Of a stretch of 64,000 bases of DNA, positions 26,798 to 36,454 are shown piece by piece. Positions within the stretch are counted from its first letter, which is position 1; every line of letters begins with the position of its first letter. The DNA comes from Alphaproteobacteria bacterium (GTDB lineage Bacteria > Pseudomonadota > Alphaproteobacteria > UBA6615), in the NCBI GenBank assembly GCA_002722515.1, contig PBMH01000041.1, positions 1 through 64,000 on the forward strand, in the 5' to 3' direction. The position numbers and the translations under genes were made by a program. The notes beneath the pieces are model-generated. The model searched no databases and was not told where the DNA came from. It worked only from the letters and a program-made list of their open reading frames with translations.

Positions 26798-28057
26798 ATG
26801 AGACGTGTCGTCATTACTGGTATGGGACTGGTGACGCCCTTGGGCGTCGGCCTAGACCATAATTGGCGCCGATTGACCAATGGGGATTCGGGAGCCGCTG
26901 TAATTGACAAGTTTGATGTTTCCGACCTGCCGGCGAAGGTCGCTGCGCAGGTACCGCGCGGGGACGGTGCAAATGGCACTTTTAATGCTGACGATTATGT
27001 TTCGGTTAAGGAACAGCGCCGGATAGATGAGTTTATCGTCTACGGTATTGCTGCTGCGGTCGAGGCGGTTGAAGACTCTAACTGGAAGCCGGGGACCGAA
27101 GAGGGTCAGGAACGCACTGGCGTCATGATTGGGTCGGGCATCGGCGGCCTACAGACGATATATGAGGGATCGACGCTTCTTAATGCGGAAAGTCCTCGCA
27201 AGGTCGGGCCCTTCTTCATTCCCTCTGCATTGATTAATCTCGCCTCCGGTCAGATGTCCATCCGATATGGCTTCAAGGGGCCGAATCACGCCGTCGTAAC
27301 GGCTTGTTCGACTGGCGCGCACGCGATCGGTGACGCAGCACGCCTGATCATGTGGGACGATGCCGATGTCATGGTGGCGGGCGGCGCGGAGGCTGCGATT
27401 TGTAGGATTGGTATTGCCGGATTTGCTGCTTGCCGCGCGCTTTCTACAGGTTTCAACGACACGCCCGAGGCGGCTTCGCGGCCGTATGACAAGGGTCGTG
27501 ATGGTTTCGTAATGGGCGAGGGGGCGGGCGTCGTTGTGCTCGAAGAGTATGAGCATGCCAAGGCGCGTGGTGCGAAAATCTATGCTGAGATCATTGGCTA
27601 CGGCATGTCCGGGGATGCGCACCACATCACTGCGCCAGCGGCTGACGGCAGCGGGGGGTTCCGTTCGATGCAGGCGGCCGTCAAGCGGGCTGGAATCAAA
27701 TTGGAAGACATTGATTACGTAAATGCGCACGGCACCTCGACGCCGCTAGGGGACGAGATAGAACTGGGCGCGGTGAAGCGGTTGTTCGGTGATCACGCCT
27801 ATAGCCTTTCAATGTCATCGACTAAGTCGGCGATCGGTCACCTTCTGGGAGCGGCCGGTGCCGTCGAGGCGATATACTCGGTCATGGCGATCAACAATAA
27901 TGTGGTTCCACCGACGATCAATCTTGACGATCCCTCGGATGCCTGCGACATCGACTTGGTACCGCATGCAGCTAAGGAAAGGCCGGTTAGCTGCGCGCTC
28001 AGCAATTCGTTTGGATTTGGTGGGACCAACGCCAGCCTGATTTTCTCCGAAGTTTGA
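26798..28057 (+). CDS. fabF: Beta-ketoacyl-ACP synthase II
   Basis: MRRVVITGMGLVTPLG, active-site VVTACSTGAHAIGDA, VNAHGTSTPLGDEIE, KSAIGHLLGAAG, SNSFGFGGTNASL. Start trimmed from 26765. Confidence 0.96.
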   Translation: MRRVVITGMGLVTPLGVGLDHNWRRLTNGDSGAAVIDKFDVSDLPAKVAAQVPRGDGANGTFNADDYVSVKEQRRIDEFIVYGIAAAVEAVEDSNWKPGTEEGQERTGVMIGSGIGGLQTIYEGSTLLNAESPRKVGPFFIPSALINLASGQMSIRYGFKGPNHAVVTACSTGAHAIGDAARLIMWDDADVMVAGGAEAAICRIGIAGFAACRALSTGFNDTPEAASRPYDKGRDGFVMGEGAGVVVLEEYEHAKARGAKIYAEIIGYGMSGDAHHITAPAADGSGGFRSMQAAVKRAGIKLEDIDYVNAHGTSTPLGDEIELGAVKRLFGDHAYSLSMSSTKSAIGHLLGAAGAVEAIYSVMAINNNVVPPTINLDDPSDACDIDLVPHAAKERPVSCALSNSFGFGGTNASLIFSEV

Positions 28058-28065
28058 TCGTCCGG

Positions 28066-28086
28066 ACCTGCGCGGGTGGCGCAGGT
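28066..28086 (+). terminator. Stable GC-rich hairpin between fabF and mltG (attenuator or partial terminator; no T tract)
   Basis: Perfect inverted repeat ACCTGCGC-GGGTG-GCGCAGGT starting 9 nt after the fabF stop. Confidence 0.4.
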
Positions 28087-28133
28087 AATCGTTTCCGTAC
28101 GACTCCCGCCGCCACGGTTATCATGTAGAAGAA

Positions 28134-29222
28134 ATGGTTGATCAATTTCCAACCAGCCCGAACTCAGGCGACCGGCGGGAACCTCCCGACCTTCGGAGCC
28201 CCGTGCTTTTAGTGTCCGGTCGCCGCCGTTTAGGCAAGTTAGTAATGGCTCTGGCTATTATCTTAATCGCTGGGGCCACCGTGTCAGCGGGTAGCGCGGT
28301 AACACTGTATCGGGCCTATTCGGGCCCTGGGCCCCTCGTCACGGATGTATCGGTGGTTGTGCCCCCTGGTGCCACTGGCAGGGCGATTGGGGTCATCCTC
28401 GAAGATTCCGGGGTCGCGGCGGACTATCGTTTGTTTTTGCTCGCGGTAAGGTTCTTCGTACCGAAACTGCCACTGCGGGCTGGCGAATATGCGTTTTCCA
28501 AGGGTGTCAGCCTGCGCGAAGTGATTGCGGTGCTGCAGTCGGGACAAACCGTCGTACGCCGTGTGACGGTGCCCGAAGGGCTGAACACACGGGAAATTCT
28601 GCGATTGGTTGCGTCGGTGGATGGGCTGTCGGGTTCTGTACCCAATGCTGCGGTTGTACCGGAAGGTGCGTTGTTGCCCGAAACCTATCACTTCAGCTTG
28701 GGTGATCATAGGGAAGGCCTGATCTCGCGGATGGCAGTAGCGCGCGATGCGGCTCTCGCCCGCCTGTGGGCACACCGCAAGGTGAATCTACCCCTAAAAA
28801 CGCCTTACGAGGCACTTATTTTGGCATCTATAGTCGAGCGGGAGACAGCCGTCGCTGAAGAGCGTGCTCGGGTCGCTGCCGTGTTTATCAATCGTCTCAA
28901 TCTAGGGATGCCCCTGCAGTCAGATTCGACTGTGGCATACGGGCTGGGTCCCGCTGGCACCCAGCTTGATCGACCCCTGATTCGCCGTGACCTTGAGGTA
29001 GACCACCCGTACAACACCTATCTGCACCGTGGGCTCCCGCCGGGACCGATCGCAAGTCCCGGAGTTGCCAGCATTGCCGCGGCGCTTGATCCGACCGAAA
29101 CCGATGAACTTTATTTCGTGGCCGACGGCACGGGTGGGCATGCATTCGCGCGGACGCTCGCGGAGCACAATCGTAACGTTGCGCGCTGGCGCAGGATCCA
29201 GCGCCAACAACGTGCGCGTTAG
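28134..29222 (+). CDS. mltG: Endolytic murein transglycosylase MltG (YceG-like)
   Basis: N-terminal TM; EGALLPETYHFSLGD, ILASIVERETAVAEERARVAAVFINRLNLGMPLQSDSTVAYGLG, YNTYLHRGLPPGPIASPG. Confidence 0.94.
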   Translation: MVDQFPTSPNSGDRREPPDLRSPVLLVSGRRRLGKLVMALAIILIAGATVSAGSAVTLYRAYSGPGPLVTDVSVVVPPGATGRAIGVILEDSGVAADYRLFLLAVRFFVPKLPLRAGEYAFSKGVSLREVIAVLQSGQTVVRRVTVPEGLNTREILRLVASVDGLSGSVPNAAVVPEGALLPETYHFSLGDHREGLISRMAVARDAALARLWAHRKVNLPLKTPYEALILASIVERETAVAEERARVAAVFINRLNLGMPLQSDSTVAYGLGPAGTQLDRPLIRRDLEVDHPYNTYLHRGLPPGPIASPGVASIAAALDPTETDELYFVADGTGGHAFARTLAEHNRNVARWRRIQRQQRAR

Positions 29223-29228
29223 ACACGC

Positions 29229-30029
29229 CTAGATGCGCTGGTCCGGCTGCGCCATGACCTGCTTCAGCACGCGCCAGTAACCGCCGATATCCGTGAAACC
29301 ACCATCAACGGCGATGTCGTGACCGGTGATATAGCTGGATTCGTCACAGGCGAGAAAAAGGACCACTCGGGCGACTTCCTCTGATGTCGCGCCGCGTTCC
29401 ATCGGCGTTTGGTCCGCCAGGGCTTTTACGAAATCAACCGATTCTTCGACGAGTGGCGTGTGTACGAGACCCGGATGTACCGCATTTACACGAATTTTCC
29501 AGTCGATAAGCTCCATAGCCGCGCTTTTAGTGATCCCACGCAGTCCCCATTTGCTGGCGCTGTAAGCCGTCGCGAAATGGCCCGTCAGTCCGGCAATGGA
29601 TCCGGTGTTAACGATCGCGCCGCCGTTGCTGTCGCGAATCAGGGGGGATGCCTCACGGATACCCAAGAATGCGCCAGTGAGATTAACTGACATAAGCCGG
29701 TTCCAGTCGGCTAGGCTGGTATTTGTTATGTTGCCTCCTCGCAACGGGATGCCTGCGTTGTTGACTAGGATGTTCAAGCCGCCGAATTCGCTACCAATCT
29801 GCGCTATCACTGAGCGCCAATTGTCTTCGTCGGCGACATCTAGATGCTGGAATCTGGCGTCACCGCCGGCATCGCGAATAGCTTTGGCCAGCTCCTCACC
29901 TGCATCGTCTGCGATGTCGGCAAGTACTACCCGTGCCCCCGACTGGGCGAACAATCTCGCTTCGGCGGCGCCCTGGCCGCTGCTGGCTCCGGTGACGAGT
30001 GCCGTTTTTCCCGAAAGTTTCTGATCCAT
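29229..30029 (-). CDS. SDR family NAD(P)-dependent oxidoreductase
   Basis: MDQKLSGKTALVTGASSGQGAAEARLFA, LVNNAGIPL, YSASKWGLRGITKSAAMEL, GHDIAVDGGFTDIGG. Start trimmed. Confidence 0.9.
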   Translation of the reverse strand: MDQKLSGKTALVTGASSGQGAAEARLFAQSGARVVLADIADDAGEELAKAIRDAGGDARFQHLDVADEDNWRSVIAQIGSEFGGLNILVNNAGIPLRGGNITNTSLADWNRLMSVNLTGAFLGIREASPLIRDSNGGAIVNTGSIAGLTGHFATAYSASKWGLRGITKSAAMELIDWKIRVNAVHPGLVHTPLVEESVDFVKALADQTPMERGATSEEVARVVLFLACDESSYITGHDIAVDGGFTDIGGYWRVLKQVMAQPDQRI

Positions 30030-30122
30030 AACAGGTCTCCTGTTTAGAAGAATGTGAGCATACGAATGCCTAGGTAGAGTGGCCATGGGAACGCGATAAG
30101 TGCCCGCCCGTTCGCCAAGCCT

Positions 30123-30275
30123 TTAACGATGCGTTATGCAGCGCACCCCGTTGCGGCCGCTCAGGCTTAGCTGTCTCCCCGGTGTCGCATAGGCGCGCGC
30201 CAAAGCGGCTCCTGTCCCGCTGGAAGCACCGGTTATCATGATATGACTAGGTGTTTTAAGAAACGACACGTGCTG
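30123..30275 (-). pseudogene. N-terminal fragment of a second SDR-family gene
   Basis: Reverse-strand frame reads ...VSFLKTPSHIMITGASSGTGAALARAYATPGRQLSLSGRNGVRCITHR*: a Rossmann TGxxxGxG start followed by LxLxGRN, then a stop with no remaining SDR core. Confidence 0.7.
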
Positions 30276-30390
30276 TCCTATAGTTGCGTACCGGGTTGTT
30301 GGTGGTCTGGTGCCAAGCTATAAGGCTCGCCATGATAACAGCACTTGGGCGTCCCGTAACTTTCGGTCTCCTCGGCGAAAACTTGGCGCT

Positions 30391-31281
30391 ATGACACTGC
30401 AAAGCATGACTGGTTTCTCCCGTACGGCCGGGCGAGATGATGCATTTTCTTGGGCATGGGAAGGACGCAGCGTGAATGCGCGTGGCCTCGACATCCGGTG
30501 CCGCGTCCCCAACGGTTACGAGGCAGTTGAGCAGGCTATTCGGGGGTTAGCCGAGAAGCAGTTCCAACGCGGCAGTGTGACATTAGGGTTATCACTTGAG
30601 AGCCTAAACGAAGCGCGGACGCAGTTTCGGATCAATCGGGATCTGCTGGCGCAAGTCCAGGCGCTTCGCGACGAGCTGGGCGAGGGAGTTTCCGATTCTC
30701 CACTCACGCTTGAAGGCCTTCTGTCGATCAGGGGTATGCTGGAGGCTGTGGAGGATTGCGGGGATGCCGATGCCCGCGCCGCCCGTGAGACGGCAATGAT
30801 TGATGATGGTCATACGATGTTGGCCGCGTTGTCGAACGCACGCGCGGACGAAGGGCGCAGACTCAATGGTATCATGGCCGAGCATCTCGAAGGACTCGCG
30901 AACCTGACGGCGGCGGCGAGAACATCTGCTGCTGCACAGCCCGAGGCGATCCGGACCCGTTTGGCGAGTCTGGTGGATGAATTGTTGGGTGTGGATGCAA
31001 AGCTTCCCGAGGACCGGCTTTCTCAGGAGGCTGCCATATTGGTGGGGAAGGCGGATATTCGTGAGGAGTTGGACCGTCTCGATGTGCATGTTCAGGGTGC
31101 ACGCGACCTATTGGTCGAGCAACGTGGGGTTGGGCGTCGTCTGGATTTCCTTTGTCAGGAGCTGAACCGGGAAGCCAACACTCTATGTTCGAAATCTGCT
31201 GATGTGGAGCTAACCCAGATCGGATTATCTATTAAAGCGACAATCGAGAAATTCCGAGAGCAAGTTCAGAATGTGGAGTAG
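30391..31281 (+). CDS. YicC family protein (endoribonuclease YicC/YloC family)
   Basis: MTLQSMTGFSRTAG, WEGRSVNARGLDIRCRVP, ERLDVHVQGARDLL-like region and C-terminal GRRLDFLCQELNREANTLCSKSAD. Confidence 0.95.
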   Translation: MTLQSMTGFSRTAGRDDAFSWAWEGRSVNARGLDIRCRVPNGYEAVEQAIRGLAEKQFQRGSVTLGLSLESLNEARTQFRINRDLLAQVQALRDELGEGVSDSPLTLEGLLSIRGMLEAVEDCGDADARAARETAMIDDGHTMLAALSNARADEGRRLNGIMAEHLEGLANLTAAARTSAAAQPEAIRTRLASLVDELLGVDAKLPEDRLSQEAAILVGKADIREELDRLDVHVQGARDLLVEQRGVGRRLDFLCQELNREANTLCSKSADVELTQIGLSIKATIEKFREQVQNVE

Positions 31282-31289
31282 AACTCGTT

Positions 31290-31943
31290 ATGGTCGATGA
31301 CCAAACAAGTGGATTGCAGATCAAACGGCGCGGCTTGATGCTCGTCCTGTCCTCGCCGTCCGGAGCGGGCAAAACATCGATCTCACGCGCAGTTCTGGAT
31401 CGGGATGATGCGATTTCTTTGTCGATATCGGTGACCACGCGGCCGCGCCGGCCCGGCGAAGTAGATGGAGAGCACTATATTTTTCTCGATCGTACCGAGT
31501 TCGACCTAATGGTGAACCGGAAGGAACTACTCGAATATGCGAAAGTCTTCGACCATTACTATGGTACGCCGTGTGCACCGGTAGAGGCCGCGCTCAGCGG
31601 GGGTCGGGATGTGCTCTTCGATATCGACTGGCAGGGAACGCAGCAGGTGGGTGAAAGCGCCCGCGATGACCTGGTGAGCGTATTTATTCTTCCCCCGTCG
31701 ACGTCCGAACTTGAACGTAGGCTCCAAAGCCGGGCTCAGGACAGCCATGAGATCATTGCGGATCGCATGGCTAAAGCGGCCGACGAGATTACCCATTGGT
31801 CTGAATATGACTACGTAGTGGTCAATGAGAGATTCGAGGATAGCGTGGCCAAGGTAATGGCGATTCTGGATGCCGAGCGTCTTCGCCGGGCACGCCAGGA
31901 GGGGATGTCGGACCTCGTCCGCCTGCTGCGGCAAGGACAGTGA
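31290..31943 (+). CDS. gmk: Guanylate kinase
   Basis: GLMLVLSSPSGAGKTSISR, VTTRPRRPGEVDGEHYIFLDRTEF, DVLFDIDWQGTQQV. Confidence 0.97.
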   Translation: MVDDQTSGLQIKRRGLMLVLSSPSGAGKTSISRAVLDRDDAISLSISVTTRPRRPGEVDGEHYIFLDRTEFDLMVNRKELLEYAKVFDHYYGTPCAPVEAALSGGRDVLFDIDWQGTQQVGESARDDLVSVFILPPSTSELERRLQSRAQDSHEIIADRMAKAADEITHWSEYDYVVVNERFEDSVAKVMAILDAERLRRARQEGMSDLVRLLRQGQ

Positions 31944-32176
31944 ATTGGTCCGTTTGATCCGTACTACGAAGCGGTGCTTCTTTATTTGGTAACACTTTGG
32001 TCTTCGAGAGCAGATGCTACCGGCAAAACGGTTGGCTCGGTCGCCCGTATTCGGGGCCGGGGACTTGGTCACAAAATCAAAGGCCTGCGCGTCGGCCCCG
32101 TTGGCTGTGTTTGGCAATAGGGTGCGGCATCGCGCTAGAGGAATCACTGCATCCGTATACAGAACCAGCGTACGGC

Positions 32177-33016
32177 TTAATGCTTAAGTCGATGATCGTG
32201 CAGAATTCGTGCGATAGCGCAGAATTGTTCGATATTAAGTTCTTCGGCCCTCGCGTCCTCGGGCACTTCTGCTGCGGCGAGTATATCTGCGCCACCGATG
32301 GACGAAAGGGAACGGCGCAGCATCTTGCGCCGTTGGCCAAAGGCCGCACGGGTCACGATCTCCAGGTCTTCCCGTCGCGCAGGGGCAAGCGGTGACGGAC
32401 GCATTTCGAGGTTTACGACGCTTGATGTGACATTAGGCGGTGGTACAAAGGCGGAAGCAGGTACATCGAACATCAATCGTGGTTCAGTGAGCCAGCGTGC
32501 GAGCACGGACAGGCGGCCGTACGATTTTCTGCCGGGTGTTGCCGCGATCCGCGCAGCGACTTCTTTCTGGTACATTAGCGTGAACCCGACAAAGTCTTCG
32601 CTTTGCGCCAACCAGTTGATCAGTAGCTGGGTTCCCACATTGTACGGTAGATTAGCGACAACTCGGCGCGGATGCGGGGTTAGTGAAGGTAGGTCGGCCT
32701 CAAGCGCATCGGCAGCGATTACAGTCAACCGCCCGCCTGCATGGTCTGCGAGCTCTTGTAGGGCGGCGACCGCTCTGGAATCACGCTCCACGGCGTAAAC
32801 ATGCTTGGCATCAGATTCGAGTAGGGCGCGGGTCAATCCGCCGGGGCCGGCACCGATTTCTATGACGTTAACGCCCGTGAGGTTGCCGGCAACCGAGACA
32901 ATTCGGCGGGTTAAGTTGAGGTCGAAAAGGAAATGCTGTCCGAGGGATTTCTGGGCGGTGATATCGAACCGCTCGACAGTTTCGCGCAGGGGCGGGAGTG
33001 CGTCGGCGTCAAACAC
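32177..33016 (-). CDS. rsmA: 16S rRNA (adenine1518/1519-N6)-dimethyltransferase
   Basis: AQKSLGQHFLFD, VIEIGAGPGGLTRALLE, VVANLPYNVGTQLL, FVPPPNVTSSVV. Confidence 0.96.
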   Translation of the reverse strand: MFDADALPPLRETVERFDITAQKSLGQHFLFDLNLTRRIVSVAGNLTGVNVIEIGAGPGGLTRALLESDAKHVYAVERDSRAVAALQELADHAGGRLTVIAADALEADLPSLTPHPRRVVANLPYNVGTQLLINWLAQSEDFVGFTLMYQKEVAARIAATPGRKSYGRLSVLARWLTEPRLMFDVPASAFVPPPNVTSSVVNLEMRPSPLAPARREDLEIVTRAAFGQRRKMLRRSLSSIGGADILAAAEVPEDARAEELNIEQFCAIARILHDHRLKH

Positions 33017-34325
33017 GTAGGTCTATGAACGCAGCACGGCGGAGGTCGCGGAGGTAACGCCGCGAAAGCATGTCCACACGTTCGCGCTCTATGGTGCGAC
33101 GAATTTCGTCGCGGCTCGGACCTATATTCTCCTGTCGTTCGCAGATCATAAGCACCTGAACCCCGTTAGGAAGGCGGATTGGTTCGCTGGCCTTGCCAAC
33201 AGCAAGCTGCGCCGCCAACAAGCGCAGCTCGGGGTTTAACTCCTTGAGCTGGAAGCGGGCGGGTTTAGGGGGCTGAGGAACTCCGGCATTGATTGCGGCC
33301 GCTGCGAAGTCATCGCACCCGTCGACGCTCGACACTATCGCTTGGGCAGTTTGAATGTGTGCGTCAATGGTGTCCGGAGAGGAATCGGCGGCTACCTGCA
33401 ACAACATTTGGCGCACGGAAACCGTTCGTTCGTTGGGGTCAGGTGGCGCGTTAGTCCGCTGATCGATCAGGATAACGATTTGGACGCCTTCCGGAACGTT
33501 GATTGGATTTGATATTTCTAAGCGGTCCAGGCTGGTTATGACCCTGTCCACGGCGGCATCGAGCTCTCCGGGTTGAACCCAGCCGATGTCACCACCCGTG
33601 GCCGCGGTAGCACTTTTCGAGAATTGCCTCGCGACGGCTCGGAAGTTGGCGCCGTCTCGCAGCTGTTTTACCAGTCTCTTCGCGAGAGTTTGGATGTCTT
33701 GGGCGTCGGCTGGGTTATCGATTGGTAGAAAAATTTCGCCAACGCGGTATTCCGTCACACCCCTGGTCGCCTGAATTCGCGCGATTACATCGTCAATCTC
33801 TTCGTCGCCTATATCGATCGTTGGAACCACTTTTCGGGCAAGGAGTTTCTGCCATGATAGGTTGGATGTTATTTGGTCTTGCGCGGTATCAAATGAAACC
33901 CCCTGTCGCTCAACGAAGGCTTCGAAGCCGCCCGCGGGTAGGTTGTTTGCTCGCTCGATTTGTTGCATCGCGTCCCCGATCTCGCGCTCCGTGATCCGGA
34001 TGTTAAGGCGCTCGGCTTCCTGGGTCTGCAGGGCTTCGTCTATCAGTTCGCGTAACACCTGCGGGGCAATACGTCGCTGCGTTTCAGCATTGTCTGGCAG
34101 TCTGGCGGATGTGATGAGGAGTTGCATACGCTGCTGCACATCGAATATGGAAATGACCTTCTCGTTTACGACGGCGGCTATGCGTTGCACATCCTGTGCC
34201 GGAGATGGCACTGAAAATGCCAACAAAACCAGGGCGATCACAACGGGGATGTAGGCTAGGCCGCGCTTTTTGGCTGCCCGGTTCGAAGCCGTTCTATTTG
34301 GCATATGTTCGGGTGCGTGTATCAT
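33009..34325 (-). CDS. surA: Peptidylprolyl isomerase SurA
   Basis: Signal-like N-terminus; IAAVVNEKVISIFDVQQRM; parvulin-like YRVGEIFLPIDNPADAQDI...FSKSATAATGGDIGWVQPGELD; next to lptD. Confidence 0.9.
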   Translation of the reverse strand: MIHAPEHMPNRTASNRAAKKRGLAYIPVVIALVLLAFSVPSPAQDVQRIAAVVNEKVISIFDVQQRMQLLITSARLPDNAETQRRIAPQVLRELIDEALQTQEAERLNIRITEREIGDAMQQIERANNLPAGGFEAFVERQGVSFDTAQDQITSNLSWQKLLARKVVPTIDIGDEEIDDVIARIQATRGVTEYRVGEIFLPIDNPADAQDIQTLAKRLVKQLRDGANFRAVARQFSKSATAATGGDIGWVQPGELDAAVDRVITSLDRLEISNPINVPEGVQIVILIDQRTNAPPDPNERTVSVRQMLLQVAADSSPDTIDAHIQTAQAIVSSVDGCDDFAAAAINAGVPQPPKPARFQLKELNPELRLLAAQLAVGKASEPIRLPNGVQVLMICERQENIGPSRDEIRRTIERERVDMLSRRYLRDLRRAAFIDLRV

Positions 34326-36452
34326 TTAGAAGATCGAAGACCCAATCTGACCAAGGCTCTTGAAGGTAACCCGGAGCGTTAGCGATTCAACTCGCGGAAT
34401 GTCGCGGTCCGTTGTGAATGTTCGTGCATATACTAGCTCGAAGTTCATGCAATCGCACTCGTAGACCAGTGATCCACCATAGGAAAGGGTTCCGCCTTCA
34501 GTTGTAAGATCGCGTTGTGTTTGGATTTGGGCGGACCATTGGTTTGTGAGTTTTGACTTTACGGCTGCGGTAACCTCTTCGCGATCGGCAAAGCCGCTGG
34601 TCCGGTCAAAGAAAACATAGTTGAGGTTGAGATTGAGGGCCGGTGGACCTACGGCGGACGATATCTCGGTCCGGCGCGCTCGCAGCGAATCATGATCGAA
34701 GCGCGTCTTGTAGAGCAGGCTCGTAAACCGGTTGGGCTTTATTTGTAAATTGGCCACGATGTCGGAGAGCTGATCTTCAAGCCCTGTGCCTAGCGGGAAT
34801 GGATTGGATTTGCGAAAGCGGAAGGATTGTCCGACCGTGAGAGTTGAATTGCCACCAAGTTCGCCGAAAACGCCTGTCCGCATACCATAAACAATCCGCT
34901 GTCCACCCTCGACGCGATCGGTACCGGAAAAACGGTTTGCGGCGAACAGATTGGTTTCATCGAAAGCGATGCTCTGACTGTCTTCGTCGGGTATTTTATC
35001 TGGGTTTCCGCCGTTGGGTGCTAGCACGAGTGCCAACAGAGGCTCCAACAACTGGCTATTAGGCCCTGAGCGTCGGATCCAGGGATACCGCCAACTAACG
35101 ATCGCTTGGGGGAAGATGCGGCCGACCACGGCATCTTTGAGGCCATTCGGAGTCGAGACATCATTAACGTTGTAAAGGTCGCCTTGCACGGACGTACGGA
35201 AGCTGGTGATTGAGCCGAGGCTGTCCGTGTTGGATATTTGCCAACCTGGGGTGAGGCTGATGCGTTGGCTCGTTGCGCCTTTTTCGCGGGTAAGCGCGCG
35301 TAGGTCCGCATCAAGAGTAGTCATGCCGCCGAAGCTTCCGGGTGGACTTATATAGCTGTACTCAAGGTTCGGAAGGACTACCGGCGTCTCTTCTTGGATG
35401 TCGCTGTTGCGTAACCCCTGGAAATAGAGCCCCTCCGCGACCGCATGCGATCTCGCGCCGAAGCCTTCGACATAGAGATGATTGGTGAGAGTATGCCCGC
35501 TTTTGAAGCCATACCGACCCATATACGTGTCATCGCTGGCCAGCTGAATGTCTGCTCCCCATCGCCAGAGTTCGTCGATAGAGAACCGTGTTTTCGAGTC
35601 GATATGCCCGCGTATCCGGTCTTCTCCGCCTTGTGCATCGTCTTGTGTGAAAGATAGCCTCGTCCTGTTCTCGCCGGCGCTAAAACGGTGCCGGTATTCG
35701 CCCGTGACGACCGGAAATTGATCGGTTGAGATAATTGGATCGAATGTAAGGTCCCGATCGTCAGAGATAGCCCAGAAGTAGGGCACCTGAATGGACGACC
35801 CGAGAAGGCTCGACGCGCCGAAGTTGGGTGTTAGGATACCGGACTTGCGCTCTACCGAAGGGTCGGGGTGGCTTAGGAATGGGGTGTAAGCGACCGGGAC
35901 ACCGAGAACCTCGAGAGAGGCATCGCGGTAGATAATCTCTTGTGCATCTGCGTCGTGCACTGCACGGCGTGCCTTGATTTGCCAGAGTGGCTCTTTGTCG
36001 GAGCCCAGGCAGGTGCGGCAGGGCGAGTACACGGCTCGGCTGAGTTCTGTTTCGATGCCGCCGCGCCGGTGCGCGCTGGCTGCAGCGAGCCGGGAGTCGT
36101 CATCGAGCAGCATCCGGAAGCCGCGGAGGAACCCTTCGCGCATATCAGCGGTAAGTTCCGCGAATTCGGCGAAGAGCACTTCGCCTGTCGGTTCGAGCAA
36201 CACGACGTTGCCCGATGCCGTGACGATGTCGTCGCGTTGATTGTAGGTCACGGTATCCGCATTCAGAATCCGTTCGCCCTTGATAATCTCCACGTTGCCG
36301 CGGGCGGTCGCTGTGCCGAGATCCTCGTCGAATGAAAGATTGTCTGCGGTCATTAGAACCGGCTGGTTGGAATCTATTTCCTGCGCGGTTGCGGACACCA
36401 CGAGCATCAAAGCCGCCGTCAAGCCGAGCGAGAATGTTAGCCTGCGGAGCAC
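34326..36452 (-). CDS. lptD: LPS-assembly protein LptD
   Basis: LMTADNLSFDEDLGTATARGNVEI (OstA domain), PVAYTPFLSHPDPSVERKSGILTPNFGASS, SYGGSLVYECDCMNFEL near the C-terminus. Confidence 0.95.
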   Translation of the reverse strand: MLRRLTFSLGLTAALMLVVSATAQEIDSNQPVLMTADNLSFDEDLGTATARGNVEIIKGERILNADTVTYNQRDDIVTASGNVVLLEPTGEVLFAEFAELTADMREGFLRGFRMLLDDDSRLAAASAHRRGGIETELSRAVYSPCRTCLGSDKEPLWQIKARRAVHDADAQEIIYRDASLEVLGVPVAYTPFLSHPDPSVERKSGILTPNFGASSLLGSSIQVPYFWAISDDRDLTFDPIISTDQFPVVTGEYRHRFSAGENRTRLSFTQDDAQGGEDRIRGHIDSKTRFSIDELWRWGADIQLASDDTYMGRYGFKSGHTLTNHLYVEGFGARSHAVAEGLYFQGLRNSDIQEETPVVLPNLEYSYISPPGSFGGMTTLDADLRALTREKGATSQRISLTPGWQISNTDSLGSITSFRTSVQGDLYNVNDVSTPNGLKDAVVGRIFPQAIVSWRYPWIRRSGPNSQLLEPLLALVLAPNGGNPDKIPDEDSQSIAFDETNLFAANRFSGTDRVEGGQRIVYGMRTGVFGELGGNSTLTVGQSFRFRKSNPFPLGTGLEDQLSDIVANLQIKPNRFTSLLYKTRFDHDSLRARRTEISSAVGPPALNLNLNYVFFDRTSGFADREEVTAAVKSKLTNQWSAQIQTQRDLTTEGGTLSYGGSLVYECDCMNFELVYARTFTTDRDIPRVESLTLRVTFKSLGQIGSSIF

Positions 36453-36454
36453 TG

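Noticed and set aside
31527-32147. 206-aa reverse ORF antisense to gmk and running into the gmk-rsmA gap
   Set aside because: Mostly opposite gmk, with no motif or domain pattern.
31944-32176. Possible tRNA or small RNA between gmk and rsmA
   Set aside because: No GGTTCGA-type T-loop or cloverleaf found. Convergent genes with only weak dyads.
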